This document shows, in pieces, positions 56,983 through 64,000 of a stretch of 64,000 bases of DNA; within the stretch, counting starts at the first letter, position 1, and each line of letters begins with the position of its first letter. The position numbers and the translations under genes are program-made. The notes below the pieces were generated by a model, which made no database searches, was not told the DNA's origin, and worked only from the letters and a program-made list of their open reading frames with translations. This DNA is from Sphingobacterium populi (GTDB lineage: Bacteria > Bacteroidota > Bacteroidia > Sphingobacteriales > Sphingobacteriaceae): NCBI RefSeq assembly GCF_001586775.1, contig NZ_LQXS01000001.1, positions 744,001-808,000 on the forward strand, given 5' to 3'.

Positions 56983-57603
56983 TTATATAAAACGCATTTC
57001 TGTTGCTTTATGAATGAGCGATGCTACATTGTTGACCTTGAATTTTTGAAGTAAATTTCTACGATGACTTTCGACCGTGAGCGGGCTAATGAACATATTT
57101 TCGGCGATATTGCCCGTCGTCAATCCTTTCGCAAGCAACAAAAGAATCTCTTGTTCACGCCGTGTTACGATTGGCACCGTTTGATCCGATTGCTTAAGCA
57201 TTTCTTGCATCTCATGGGCAACAATTTTTTCTCCGCAACAAACGGCTTTAATAGCGTCAATCAATTCCTCTGATGATACATTTTTCAGCAAATAACCAGA
57301 AGCTCCATTTTGTAGCATCCGACTAGCTACGCTCGCTTCATTAAGATTGCTGATCGCAATAACCTGTACTTGTGGATACTGCTTTTGTAGGATCTGTATC
57401 GCATCGAATCCATCCATTTCTGGCATATTAATATCCAATAAAACGACATCTACAGCTGTTTTATCAAGATAAGAGAGCGCTTCGCGTGCATCTTCGAAAG
57501 ATTGTTTTAACTGTATGTCATCTGCCCCGGCCAAGATATACTCAAAGCCGCGTAGCACTAAAGGGTGATCATCTACGACAATTACTTTAATTTGTTCAGC
57601 CAT
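56983..57603 (-). CDS. NarL/FixJ-family response regulator
   Basis: 206 residues. Receiver domain: VVDDHPLVLRGFE at the start, phosphoacceptor Asp in VVLLDINMPEMDG, Lys in YLLKNV. C-terminal LuxR helix-turn-helix (about 140-200): TRREQEILLLLAKGLTTGNIAE, SPLTVESHRRNLLQKF. Partner of the adjacent kinase, whose stop overlaps its start by 8 bases. Confidence 0.92.
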   Translation of the reverse strand: MAEQIKVIVVDDHPLVLRGFEYILAGADDIQLKQSFEDAREALSYLDKTAVDVVLLDINMPEMDGFDAIQILQKQYPQVQVIAISNLNEASVASRMLQNGASGYLLKNVSSEELIDAIKAVCCGEKIVAHEMQEMLKQSDQTVPIVTRREQEILLLLAKGLTTGNIAENMFISPLTVESHRRNLLQKFKVNNVASLIHKATEMRFI

Positions 57604-59581
57604 GTTTGTTGAGTGTTATATGAATAGAAACACCTTTTCCAGGTGCGGTATCGATCTCCATATGTCCATTGAGCATATCTACTCTATTCCGAATATTTTG
57701 AAGACCAATACCACGTGTCGGTTCTTGGAGTATTTCTCGGTCAAAGCCCCGCCCATTATCCTCAATAGATAGGTAAAATCTGGTCTCATGCTCGCTACAT
57801 TGCAGCAGCACATGAGACGCTTGGCTATGACGTACTGTATTCGTCAACAGTTCTTGGGCGATACGATATACGCCAGTCAAAAACTGCGGAGTATAGTTCC
57901 CGGATAAGTCCGACGCACGAAAATCAACCTTTAAGTCGGCATTTTGCATACTTCGGCACAGATCGCTAAGTGCCGCTGTTAGCCCCAAGGTGCGCAATGA
58001 TTCGGGCATCATATTTCGAGCTACTCTTCGTACCTCATCGACCGAGTAATCTACTTGTTGGATCAATTGCTGTAATCGGTCATCTTGTATCGGCTGAGCT
58101 GATTTGTTAGCTGCTGCTGATTGGGATACAATAGCCGAAAGTTTAAGCTTGATTCCCGCCAAGATACCGCCTAAACCGTCATGCAGATCTCTTGCAATGC
58201 GACTTCTTTCCTGTTCTTCGCCATGCGCCATCGCGTGTAGCAGGTGTAATTTTTCCTGTTGTGCGTGTATACGTTTACGATTACGCATACTACTATACCC
58301 AATAAATACAAACATTAGTAACAGGATTAAGCAGAATAATAAACTGACAATCCAGCCTCTTGTACGAATAAGTGTAAGCTCCTGTGCCTGATTCTTTTCT
58401 TTTGTGATCAACAGTTCTCGTTCTTTCTCCGCGGTCTGATACTTCTTTTCGAGTTCTAAGATTCTCGTCTCATTAGCATCTACTGCCATGCTGTCGACCA
58501 CAGCCGCATATTTTTGATACCAGCTCGCTGACGCTTTATAATTCTTAAGATCATTTTCTACTATGGCGAGGTTATAATAAATCCGCTGCTTATTGCGCAA
58601 GATCGGGGTACGCTCTACATAGGGTAATACTTGTAATAGTGCTTGCTTGGCTTGCGCAACACGACCAGCATCGTAATAAGCTTCATATTGATCAAATAAT
58701 ACGGTAGCTGTCATTGATTCGCTTCTCATCGCGCGAGCCATTGCTAGACCTTTCTCAAATTGTACAAAAGCTTTTTCCCAGTCCCTTTTCTTTTTCCAAT
58801 AACTGCCATATACGGTATAATACATCGGTCCATAGGTAGAATGCGGTATGGATTGCAGCGTTTTGGCAGCTTGCTGAAGCAGTACCTCAGCCTGATTAAG
58901 ATGTTGTTGAAAAATGGCATTTCTAGCGGCGTTGACATAAGCGGTGAGCCGATGTTCATCATTTGCGCCCTCTGCTTGCAACATCGTTATAGCACTTTTG
59001 TAGTAATCATCGGCTTTTTTGTAATCCTGCATATTCATCAAAGCCATTGCCACATTCTGATAATTACTTCCTAACAACGATGTATCTCGGATGGCAGTAG
59101 CCATTGGTATGACCCGATTTATTAGCGCTTCGACGTATTCTCGTGCACGACCTTCTCGCTGTAAGATGGCGCCATAGCTTGACCATAGGCGTATACGATA
59201 GCGTGTAGCACGTTCGTGGTTTACGGATTTCAGACTTTTTTCGGCTGCCATATATAGTTGCTTTGCCTTGTCCGGATTGGCATCAAAATTGGCCGACGCT
59301 TTGTAAAAACTTAAAACACCTTGGAGAAAAGCCTGATTTTTGTCTTTAGGAAATAGCTCCTCGGCTTGCTTGATGTACAAAAATGCTTTAGCAGTATCAT
59401 AATCTCCCCAAAAGAAGCTCAAATCTAGCAGGGCAAAAGCTTTTTCTTCGTTGTCTGGCAGTGCATGGATGGTCTTATATATGCTGTCTCCATACTGTTT
59501 GATATCTTGCATGGACTGTGCCATACCAACGTAAGTAAACAGTGTTAGCAAAAAACAAATAAACCAACGAAAAATGCGCAT
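57596..59581 (-). CDS. TPR sensor histidine kinase (HisKA_3 type)
   Basis: 661 residues from the ATG at 59581 (six more residues if 59599 is used). Signal peptide (FICFLLTLFTYVGMAQ), a periplasmic array of TPR-like helices (about 60-360), a coiled coil, a transmembrane helix near 410-432, then ARDLHDGLGGILAGIKL (His) and an HATPase domain (TNTVRHSQASHV, DNGRGFDREILQ, TRGIGLQNIRNRVD). Protein or peptide signals in the periplasm are likely. Overlaps the regulator by 8 bases. Confidence 0.9.
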   Translation of the reverse strand: MRIFRWFICFLLTLFTYVGMAQSMQDIKQYGDSIYKTIHALPDNEEKAFALLDLSFFWGDYDTAKAFLYIKQAEELFPKDKNQAFLQGVLSFYKASANFDANPDKAKQLYMAAEKSLKSVNHERATRYRIRLWSSYGAILQREGRAREYVEALINRVIPMATAIRDTSLLGSNYQNVAMALMNMQDYKKADDYYKSAITMLQAEGANDEHRLTAYVNAARNAIFQQHLNQAEVLLQQAAKTLQSIPHSTYGPMYYTVYGSYWKKKRDWEKAFVQFEKGLAMARAMRSESMTATVLFDQYEAYYDAGRVAQAKQALLQVLPYVERTPILRNKQRIYYNLAIVENDLKNYKASASWYQKYAAVVDSMAVDANETRILELEKKYQTAEKERELLITKEKNQAQELTLIRTRGWIVSLLFCLILLLMFVFIGYSSMRNRKRIHAQQEKLHLLHAMAHGEEQERSRIARDLHDGLGGILAGIKLKLSAIVSQSAAANKSAQPIQDDRLQQLIQQVDYSVDEVRRVARNMMPESLRTLGLTAALSDLCRSMQNADLKVDFRASDLSGNYTPQFLTGVYRIAQELLTNTVRHSQASHVLLQCSEHETRFYLSIEDNGRGFDREILQEPTRGIGLQNIRNRVDMLNGHMEIDTAPGKGVSIHITLNKHG

Positions 59582-59582
59582 A

Positions 59583-59611
59583 GCGTAAGATGTATTCACG
59601 TAAGACGTAAG
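59583..59611. repeat. Tandem 7-base repeats at the kinase start
   Basis: ACGTAAG occurs twice in tandem (59598-59604, 59605-59611) with a third near copy GCGTAAG (59583-59589), just upstream of the kinase ATG at 59581. They could be regulator sites or chance. Confidence 0.3.
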
Positions 59612-59641
59612 TTACAGAATTAGCAGCACATATTATATTGG

Positions 59642-60622
59642 CTAGCGCCAAATGACTTGTCCACCTGCCATTTCCGTTTTTTCATCTCTCCAAATCACAG
59701 GTATTACTCCTGCTGAATTAGCTGCGACCGGATCTACATTGTATATTTTGCCGTCGTTCGGTATGATCTTCAAATCCCAAACATATCCAAACGGACCTGT
59801 CTGCCTATAATTAGAGCCTACTAAGATGTGTTTACCATCTGGGGAGAATACTCCTTCTGCTTCTTTAAAATTGCTTTCTGTAATCTTAACTGGCTCGGAT
59901 CCGTTCATGTCCATAGTATGCAAATGATTGCCGATACGAACCAGAAGCTGCGTACCAGCCGGATTGACGGCAAGATCGCCCCAGTCATCATAAGTCATCT
60001 CTTTAACTAATTGACCAGATGTATAAGGTGGATTTAGGCGGATAATGTAATTCTTGTGAGTAAGCAATAAGCTATTGCCGGGTAGCCACAGTCGCGTGGC
60101 ATTGAAATCAAACGGCTCGCCATTAATATCGTTAATGCGGGTTACGAATTCACCATTTCGCTTGACGATGGTAATACCATCTTCTTTGTCATTAGACGTA
60201 ATGAGGATATGACTTTTATCATGTGATAGATAACCTTTACAGTAGGCGTTCAAAGCCGGACTATGGTACACGAAGTTTTCCAGAATGGCATTATCAGACA
60301 TTTTACTAATGGTAAAACGAATCGGGTAAACACCTACTGTACTTTCGTTCATCACGGTCAATCTTTCTTGGCCATCTCTGGAAACATCAAAACTATTCAG
60401 GTCGCTATTATTCGGAATAAATGCGCCGCCAGAACCAGCTGGCATATTAAATCTTAAAATTCCATCTGTCGCCCAATCATAATAAATGGTACCAGAAAGG
60501 CTAGCTAATCCACCCGCATTATCATGATCACCAATGCCATTATCTTTCGAACAGCCGACAAAAACTGATATGACAAAAAAGATGATGCCGTACGCTCGTA
60601 CGGACGAAAAAGATGTTTTCAT
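59642..60622 (-). CDS. Lipoprotein with TolB/PD40-like propeller
   Basis: 326 residues. Lipobox FVGC (Cys24), then a repeated strand-turn pattern (DWGDLAVNPAGTQLLVRIG, KEAEGVFSPDGKHILVGSN), typical of six-bladed propellers such as TolB-C/PD40. No catalytic motif; a binding or scaffolding role in the periplasm is likely. Starts 100 bases from the divergent recX gene. Confidence 0.7.
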   Translation of the reverse strand: MKTSFSSVRAYGIIFFVISVFVGCSKDNGIGDHDNAGGLASLSGTIYYDWATDGILRFNMPAGSGGAFIPNNSDLNSFDVSRDGQERLTVMNESTVGVYPIRFTISKMSDNAILENFVYHSPALNAYCKGYLSHDKSHILITSNDKEDGITIVKRNGEFVTRINDINGEPFDFNATRLWLPGNSLLLTHKNYIIRLNPPYTSGQLVKEMTYDDWGDLAVNPAGTQLLVRIGNHLHTMDMNGSEPVKITESNFKEAEGVFSPDGKHILVGSNYRQTGPFGYVWDLKIIPNDGKIYNVDPVAANSAGVIPVIWRDEKTEMAGGQVIWR

Positions 60623-60672
60623 AAAGTAATTTTTTAAGTGCGCTATCTAAACTTAAATTTCGCATAATAAGT

Positions 60673-60706
60673 TTTGCAGCACAATCCATGGAAACCAGTA
60701 TTTTTG
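60673..60706 (+). promoter_or_regulatory. Bacteroidota-type promoter of recX
   Basis: TTTG (60673-60676), 22 bases, then TATTTTTG (60699-60706), a full match to the TTTG / TAnnTTTG consensus. The transcript would start near 60712, leaving about a 10-base leader before the ATG at 60723. Confidence 0.65.
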
Positions 60707-60722
60707 TACAAAGCCATTTGCT

Positions 60723-61208
60723 ATGCAAGAAACTGACCGCTCCCCAAAAAAATATACTCCGATGCAGGCGAAAGCTAAAGCAGAAAATTTTTGCGCGTTT
60801 CAAGAACGCGCACAACAAGAGGTACGTGATAAATTATATAGCTGGGGACTGCATAAAAATGATGTAGAAGCCACGATCAGTCAGCTTATTGAAGACAATT
60901 TCTTGAATGAGGAACGCTTTGCACGAGCGTATGCTCGTGGCAAATTTAAGATGAAGGGCTGGGGAAGGATCAAGATCAAACAAGGCTTAAAAATAAAGCA
61001 AATATCTGCTCCTTTAATCCGGATCGCTATGGAAGAAATTGATTCACAAGAATACTTTGCGACGCTGGAATCACTAATACACAAAAAAGAATCGTTACTT
61101 CGGGAGGCGGATGATTTCAAAAGAAAACATAAACTTTTTCAGTACGCTATCGGTCGAGGGTATGAATCAAACTTAATTGCGGAGGTGATGGACTCCCGAA
61201 GCGAATAG
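60723..61208 (+). CDS. recX: RecX, regulator of RecA
   Basis: 161 residues, three-helix repeats of the RecX fold: QAKAKAENFCAFQERAQQEVRDKL, LIEDNFLNEERFARAYARGKF and WGRIKIKQGLKIKQIS. RecX binds the RecA filament and limits its activity. Unlike in many bacteria, recA is not adjacent here. It ends 3 bases before the convergent gene at 61212, without a terminator in between. Confidence 0.9.
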   Translation: MQETDRSPKKYTPMQAKAKAENFCAFQERAQQEVRDKLYSWGLHKNDVEATISQLIEDNFLNEERFARAYARGKFKMKGWGRIKIKQGLKIKQISAPLIRIAMEEIDSQEYFATLESLIHKKESLLREADDFKRKHKLFQYAIGRGYESNLIAEVMDSRSE

Positions 61209-61211
61209 CTG

Positions 61212-61604
61212 CTATGATAAATCTTCTCGGTGTGTAAATTCGGACAATAATTCAGCACTATATTGTTGCCAAAGCGAAAGTTTAATTTCTTTCTGACGAA
61301 TCTTTGAAGTATGCAATTCTTCTGCAATTAATGTGTTGAAGTAAGTATAAATCGAAGCTTTTGATTGATCCCCTTGATAACCAACCTGGCAAAGCATACC
61401 TTGTAAATACATTCGATAATATTTGCAAGCAAACTCAATGGGATTGGATAACGAAATGTTCTTCCCTACTAGTTCATTGTAATAGCTACATAAGGCATGT
61501 AGGTAGTCAGCAATTAGATCAGCGTTAATCGCTTTTTGGTAATCAGTCTTATATTCGATTTTTACTAATTTTAGCGTTTCCCCAATTCGCTTATTCAATT
61601 TCAT
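61212..61604 (-). CDS. Small cytosolic protein of unknown function
   Basis: 130 residues, mostly helical, slightly basic at the start (MKLNKRIGETLKLVKIEYKT) with Tyr-rich middle (ADYLHALCSYYNELVGKNIS, CKYYRMYLQGMLCQVGYQG). No signal peptide or membrane segment, no family recognised. A likely terminator for an upstream gene lies 100 bases ahead of its start. Convergent with recX at 3 bases. Confidence 0.5.
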   Translation of the reverse strand: MKLNKRIGETLKLVKIEYKTDYQKAINADLIADYLHALCSYYNELVGKNISLSNPIEFACKYYRMYLQGMLCQVGYQGDQSKASIYTYFNTLIAEELHTSKIRQKEIKLSLWQQYSAELLSEFTHREDLS

Positions 61605-61703
61605 AATTCGTTAGATATTAGTTTTTTAAAAAACAAATATATTATATAAATAATATATTTTAAAATAAATAACTATTATAGCAAGCAATTATAAAATAAC
61701 GAA

Positions 61704-61753
61704 AGTTAAATCAGCGCCACACACAAAAAATCATGTGCGGCGCTAATTTAACT
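61704..61753 (-). terminator. Long hairpin terminator after the PA2169-type gene
   Basis: 20-base arms, 18 of 20 paired (61704-61723 with 61734-61753), loop of 10. Read on the minus strand it follows the stop at 61797 by about 43 bases and runs into a T-rich stretch. The gap upstream (61605-61703) is a very AT-rich tract. Confidence 0.7.
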
Positions 61754-61796
61754 CCTTGAAATTTAAAACTTTGCGCTTCAGTACGTAAAGACAGCG

Positions 61797-62240
61797 CTAT
61801 TTTGAAAGGTCTCGTAATCCCTTGATTGTATCATGGGCATCTTGAATGTCCTTTGCTTGTTTTGTCAATACTTCACGAAGATCCGCAGTAACCGTTTCAT
61901 CTTCTAAAGCTTTTTTGTAAGCAGCTTTTATTGCGTCTTCACCGCGTTCGGCCTCGTCAAGAATCGTCTTGCGATCACCAGATGTGAATAGGGATTTAAT
62001 ATCGATCCATGCGCGGTGCAATGTGCCTGCAACACTTTTATCCGTCTCTACGTCTTCACCGAGTTTACCTACCTCAGCACTAAGCTCTTGTGCGAAGCGT
62101 CTACTTTGATCAGCGTATTGCGTAAATAATTCACGCAGATCCACATTTTCGTCTCCAATATCTTCATTAGCTTTGTTAAAACCAGCTACCCGATCATTAT
62201 TAATTTCGATCAAATCGTGTAAAATATCTACTTTCATCAT
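61797..62240 (-). CDS. PA2169-family four-helix-bundle protein (DUF2383)
   Basis: 147 residues; the second ATG at 62237 is equally possible. The motif HDLIEINNDRVAGFNKANEDI and the later ERGEDAIKAAYKKALED fit DUF2383/PA2169 ferritin-like bundles with a conserved acidic pattern. These stress-linked proteins lack a proven reaction. No signal peptide. Confidence 0.85.
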   Translation of the reverse strand: MMKVDILHDLIEINNDRVAGFNKANEDIGDENVDLRELFTQYADQSRRFAQELSAEVGKLGEDVETDKSVAGTLHRAWIDIKSLFTSGDRKTILDEAERGEDAIKAAYKKALEDETVTADLREVLTKQAKDIQDAHDTIKGLRDLSK

Positions 62241-62419
62241 GATTAATTATTTTTACGACGGCGACTATCAACCGTCCAAGATTCAACACGTATTTTACGA
62301 TATGGTTTTACTACGCTAGTTCGAATTGGTTACTTTAACAAAAATTTAAGATTCAGCGTTCCATTATCCGACTATAATTCAAAGCGTACACGAATCACTG
62401 GAAATTACGATTTAAATTG

Positions 62420-63514
62420 CTACGAACTTTTACTTAACTCTAGTAAGGCACTCTGTATCTCCCTATCGAGTTTGTTGGCAGCTTCGATAATCATATTGAT
62501 CTCCTGCTGCTGCGGTGCGCTTCCAAGTTCTTTCCATATCTGGGTAATCCCCAAAATGGACGATACTGGACCACGAAATCGATGGGATTGTAAATCATTA
62601 ATCCACTGTATTCTCTTCCTATCTCGCAACGAGATGTGATTTTCAGTATTTTCCGGCAAGATGGGCAAAGCGTGATAAGATACGCCAATTAGCTTACCTG
62701 AGAGATCGTATGCCGGACTAAAGTGACAATACGACTGGACACCGCCCCAACAAATACCATATTTAATTTCTTGAGAAATGCTTTTGCCATCTAAGGCTTT
62801 ATAATAATTTTCAATAAAATCAGACTTGGTTTGAGGCCCAAGGTAATCTCTAATATCATCACCAGCTTTGATCTCAAGTTGCAAATTCTCACAGATTAAT
62901 TGCGATAGGTATGGATGGCAGGTAACAACTCGAAAATTTTTATCTAATAATAATGTGACCACCGTCTTGCCATCAAAAAGCTTTTCTCGACGAATAACCT
63001 CTGCTTCTGGATCATCAAGCGAAAGACCAGTATTCAAATCTATCGTATTGTTCTCAACTAAGCTGGACAATTTTTTGACAACTGTTTTCAGCAATTCGAG
63101 CTGTATACTGGATATTTTATTGGGTGCATCATGATATATGCATAGGAAAGCCAGCAAATTTCCATTTTCACAATACAAAGGTACGCCAACATAGAAAAGT
63201 ATTCTCAACGATTCATTCCCCAGCAAAATTGGTGATAAAAGTGGTAAGTTTAGTACATCTTCACATACCACCAGATCACTTCCTTGTTGTAACCTATACA
63301 GTAAAGAATCCGCTTGATCTATTCTATCCAGTTCAAATCCATAACTGCAATAATTATATTGATGCCCTTCACGTAATTGCGCGATGGTCGCAAATCTAGC
63401 GCCACAAACTTTGGCAGCTGCGGCGATGGCGTCTCTTATCTCTTGATTGTTAGCAATATCAACGCTAAGCTGGGGTTGCGCTGGAACAGCCTTTGTTGGC
63501 AATCTTTCTGGCAT
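62420..63514 (-). CDS. GAF-PAS-DHp protein without ATPase domain
   Basis: 364 residues. N-terminal GAF domain (about 25-165: AAKVCGARFATIAQLREGHQYNY, PLYCENGNLLAFLCIYHD), a PAS-like domain (about 195-290: VVTLLLDKNFRVVTCHPYLS, SYCHFSPAYDLSGKLIGVSY), and a DHp helix pair with QSHRFRGPVSSILGI (His311) ending about 50 residues later. No HATPase_c domain follows, so it cannot phosphorylate itself from ATP. The receiver gene lies 57 bases upstream on the same strand, so this may be a phosphotransfer partner. Confidence 0.8.
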   Translation of the reverse strand: MPERLPTKAVPAQPQLSVDIANNQEIRDAIAAAAKVCGARFATIAQLREGHQYNYCSYGFELDRIDQADSLLYRLQQGSDLVVCEDVLNLPLLSPILLGNESLRILFYVGVPLYCENGNLLAFLCIYHDAPNKISSIQLELLKTVVKKLSSLVENNTIDLNTGLSLDDPEAEVIRREKLFDGKTVVTLLLDKNFRVVTCHPYLSQLICENLQLEIKAGDDIRDYLGPQTKSDFIENYYKALDGKSISQEIKYGICWGGVQSYCHFSPAYDLSGKLIGVSYHALPILPENTENHISLRDRKRIQWINDLQSHRFRGPVSSILGITQIWKELGSAPQQQEINMIIEAANKLDREIQSALLELSKSS

Positions 63515-63571
63515 TTTATGATTGATAATTTTCGTAAGAGATAATTCTTTTCTCGTGTTGGCTAACTAATG

Positions 63572-63988
63572 CTAAGGTATGTCGTCGTGATTATCTGTCC
63601 AGCAAATTTGCATAAAATTTTCCCTAATCAAAGGCTTTGTTAAATAACTATCGACTTCTTTTTTAGATAAGCTACGGAAGCTGTCTTCTGGGGATACCGA
63701 AGAACTCACGATATATAGCTTACTATTAGTAAGCAACTGTTGATTACTTAGATGGTCCACCAATTCCCAACCATTCATCAATGGCATATTGATATCCACA
63801 AGTAGAACATTCGGCAGCACATTTCCTGCATTATTTTGTTCCATAAAATACGCCAAAGCCTCTTTTCCATCGTAGAAGCTTATAAAATCCAAATCCTTAC
63901 ATAATGCCGCCAAATTCACTTTGCATACATAATGAAAGATTGGATCATCATCTACGACACATATTATCATCTTTGATTTTTTAGCCAT
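63572..63988 (-). CDS. CheY-like single-domain response regulator
   Basis: 138 residues, one receiver domain: CVVDDDPIFHYVCKVN (acidic pair), phosphoacceptor Asp in LLVDINMPLMNGWE, SSS (Thr/Ser) and Lys in YLTKPL. No output domain, so it acts by protein contact or phosphorelay. Start MAKKSKM at 63988, 12 bases from the window end. Upstream gene of the GAF-PAS-DHp protein. Confidence 0.88.
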   Translation of the reverse strand: MAKKSKMIICVVDDDPIFHYVCKVNLAALCKDLDFISFYDGKEALAYFMEQNNAGNVLPNVLLVDINMPLMNGWELVDHLSNQQLLTNSKLYIVSSSVSPEDSFRSLSKKEVDSYLTKPLIRENFMQICWTDNHDDIP

Positions 63989-64000
63989 AATTTATACTAC

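Noticed and set aside
61621..61700. AT-rich tract as a possible origin or phage site
   Set aside because: No DnaA-box-like repeats or flanking genes support it; it fits simple upstream AT-rich DNA.
1..64000. tRNA, rRNA, CRISPR arrays, insertion sequences, attachment sites
   Set aside because: No cloverleaf-like sequence, regular spaced repeats, transposase or integrase was seen; all larger gaps were checked by eye only.

Overview
The window looks like a chromosomal segment of a Bacteroidota bacterium, most likely family Sphingobacteriaceae (Sphingobacterium-like). The evidence is the gene families (Bacteroidota-type PurF paralogue, DUF4397 lipoprotein, PA2169-type four-helix bundle, ligase-associated repair operon, XRE-dinB-dnaE cassette), the moderate AT bias, and several promoters of the Bacteroidota type (-7 box TAnnTTTG, sometimes with TTTG about 22 bases upstream). 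The genus is inference. I saw no rRNA, tRNA, CRISPR array, insertion sequence or prophage.

Layout. 0-10 kb: 3' part of a hybrid histidine kinase, a 39-residue orphan peptide, an orphan lycopene-cyclase-like gene, a DUF808 membrane protein, a SelW-like redox protein, a ceramidase-like enzyme, an HPP membrane protein, a PurF paralogue broken by a frameshift, and a lipocalin-like protein. 10-18 kb: DUF4397 lipoprotein, aminotransferase, and a two-gene RND efflux operon whose permease is fused to its outer-membrane factor. 18-29 kb: ppk1, a radical SAM gene, a small lipoprotein, a porin, and the XRE / dinB / dnaE mutagenesis cassette (dnaE frameshifted). 29-33 kb: an AAA_28 kinase-like gene and an adenylation-carrier-reductase (NRPS-like) gene, each carrying one in-frame stop. 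33-46 kb: small envelope proteins, a lipoprotein-antiporter-secreted protein operon, two VOC/NTF2 genes, a GH43 enzyme, an AraC regulator with DUF983, three overlapping glycosyltransferase genes, a bestrophin. 46-50 kb: lactonase, GH15 and SDR genes that could form a glucose-to-gluconate route. 50-60 kb: a five-gene ligase-associated DNA repair operon (exonuclease, ligase, helicase, PdeM, membrane EEP nuclease) behind a TPR histidine kinase/NarL regulator pair. 60-64 kb: a propeller lipoprotein, recX, two small proteins, and a receiver plus GAF/PAS/DHp pair without an ATPase domain.

Main points of interest. (1) A 15-bp palindrome is shared almost exactly by the radical SAM promoter and the divergent XRE/dinB promoters, in the same register with the -7 box, suggesting a small damage regulon controlled by the XRE protein. 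(2) The efflux permease-OMF fusion has an internal lipobox that could let it be cut into two proteins. (3) Four genes carry single-base lesions, three of them within 4 kb. (4) Three hairpins hold a stop codon in the loop, so the terminator stem is partly coding. (5) An AraC-type direct repeat with a 21-bp period lies just upstream of the AraC gene.
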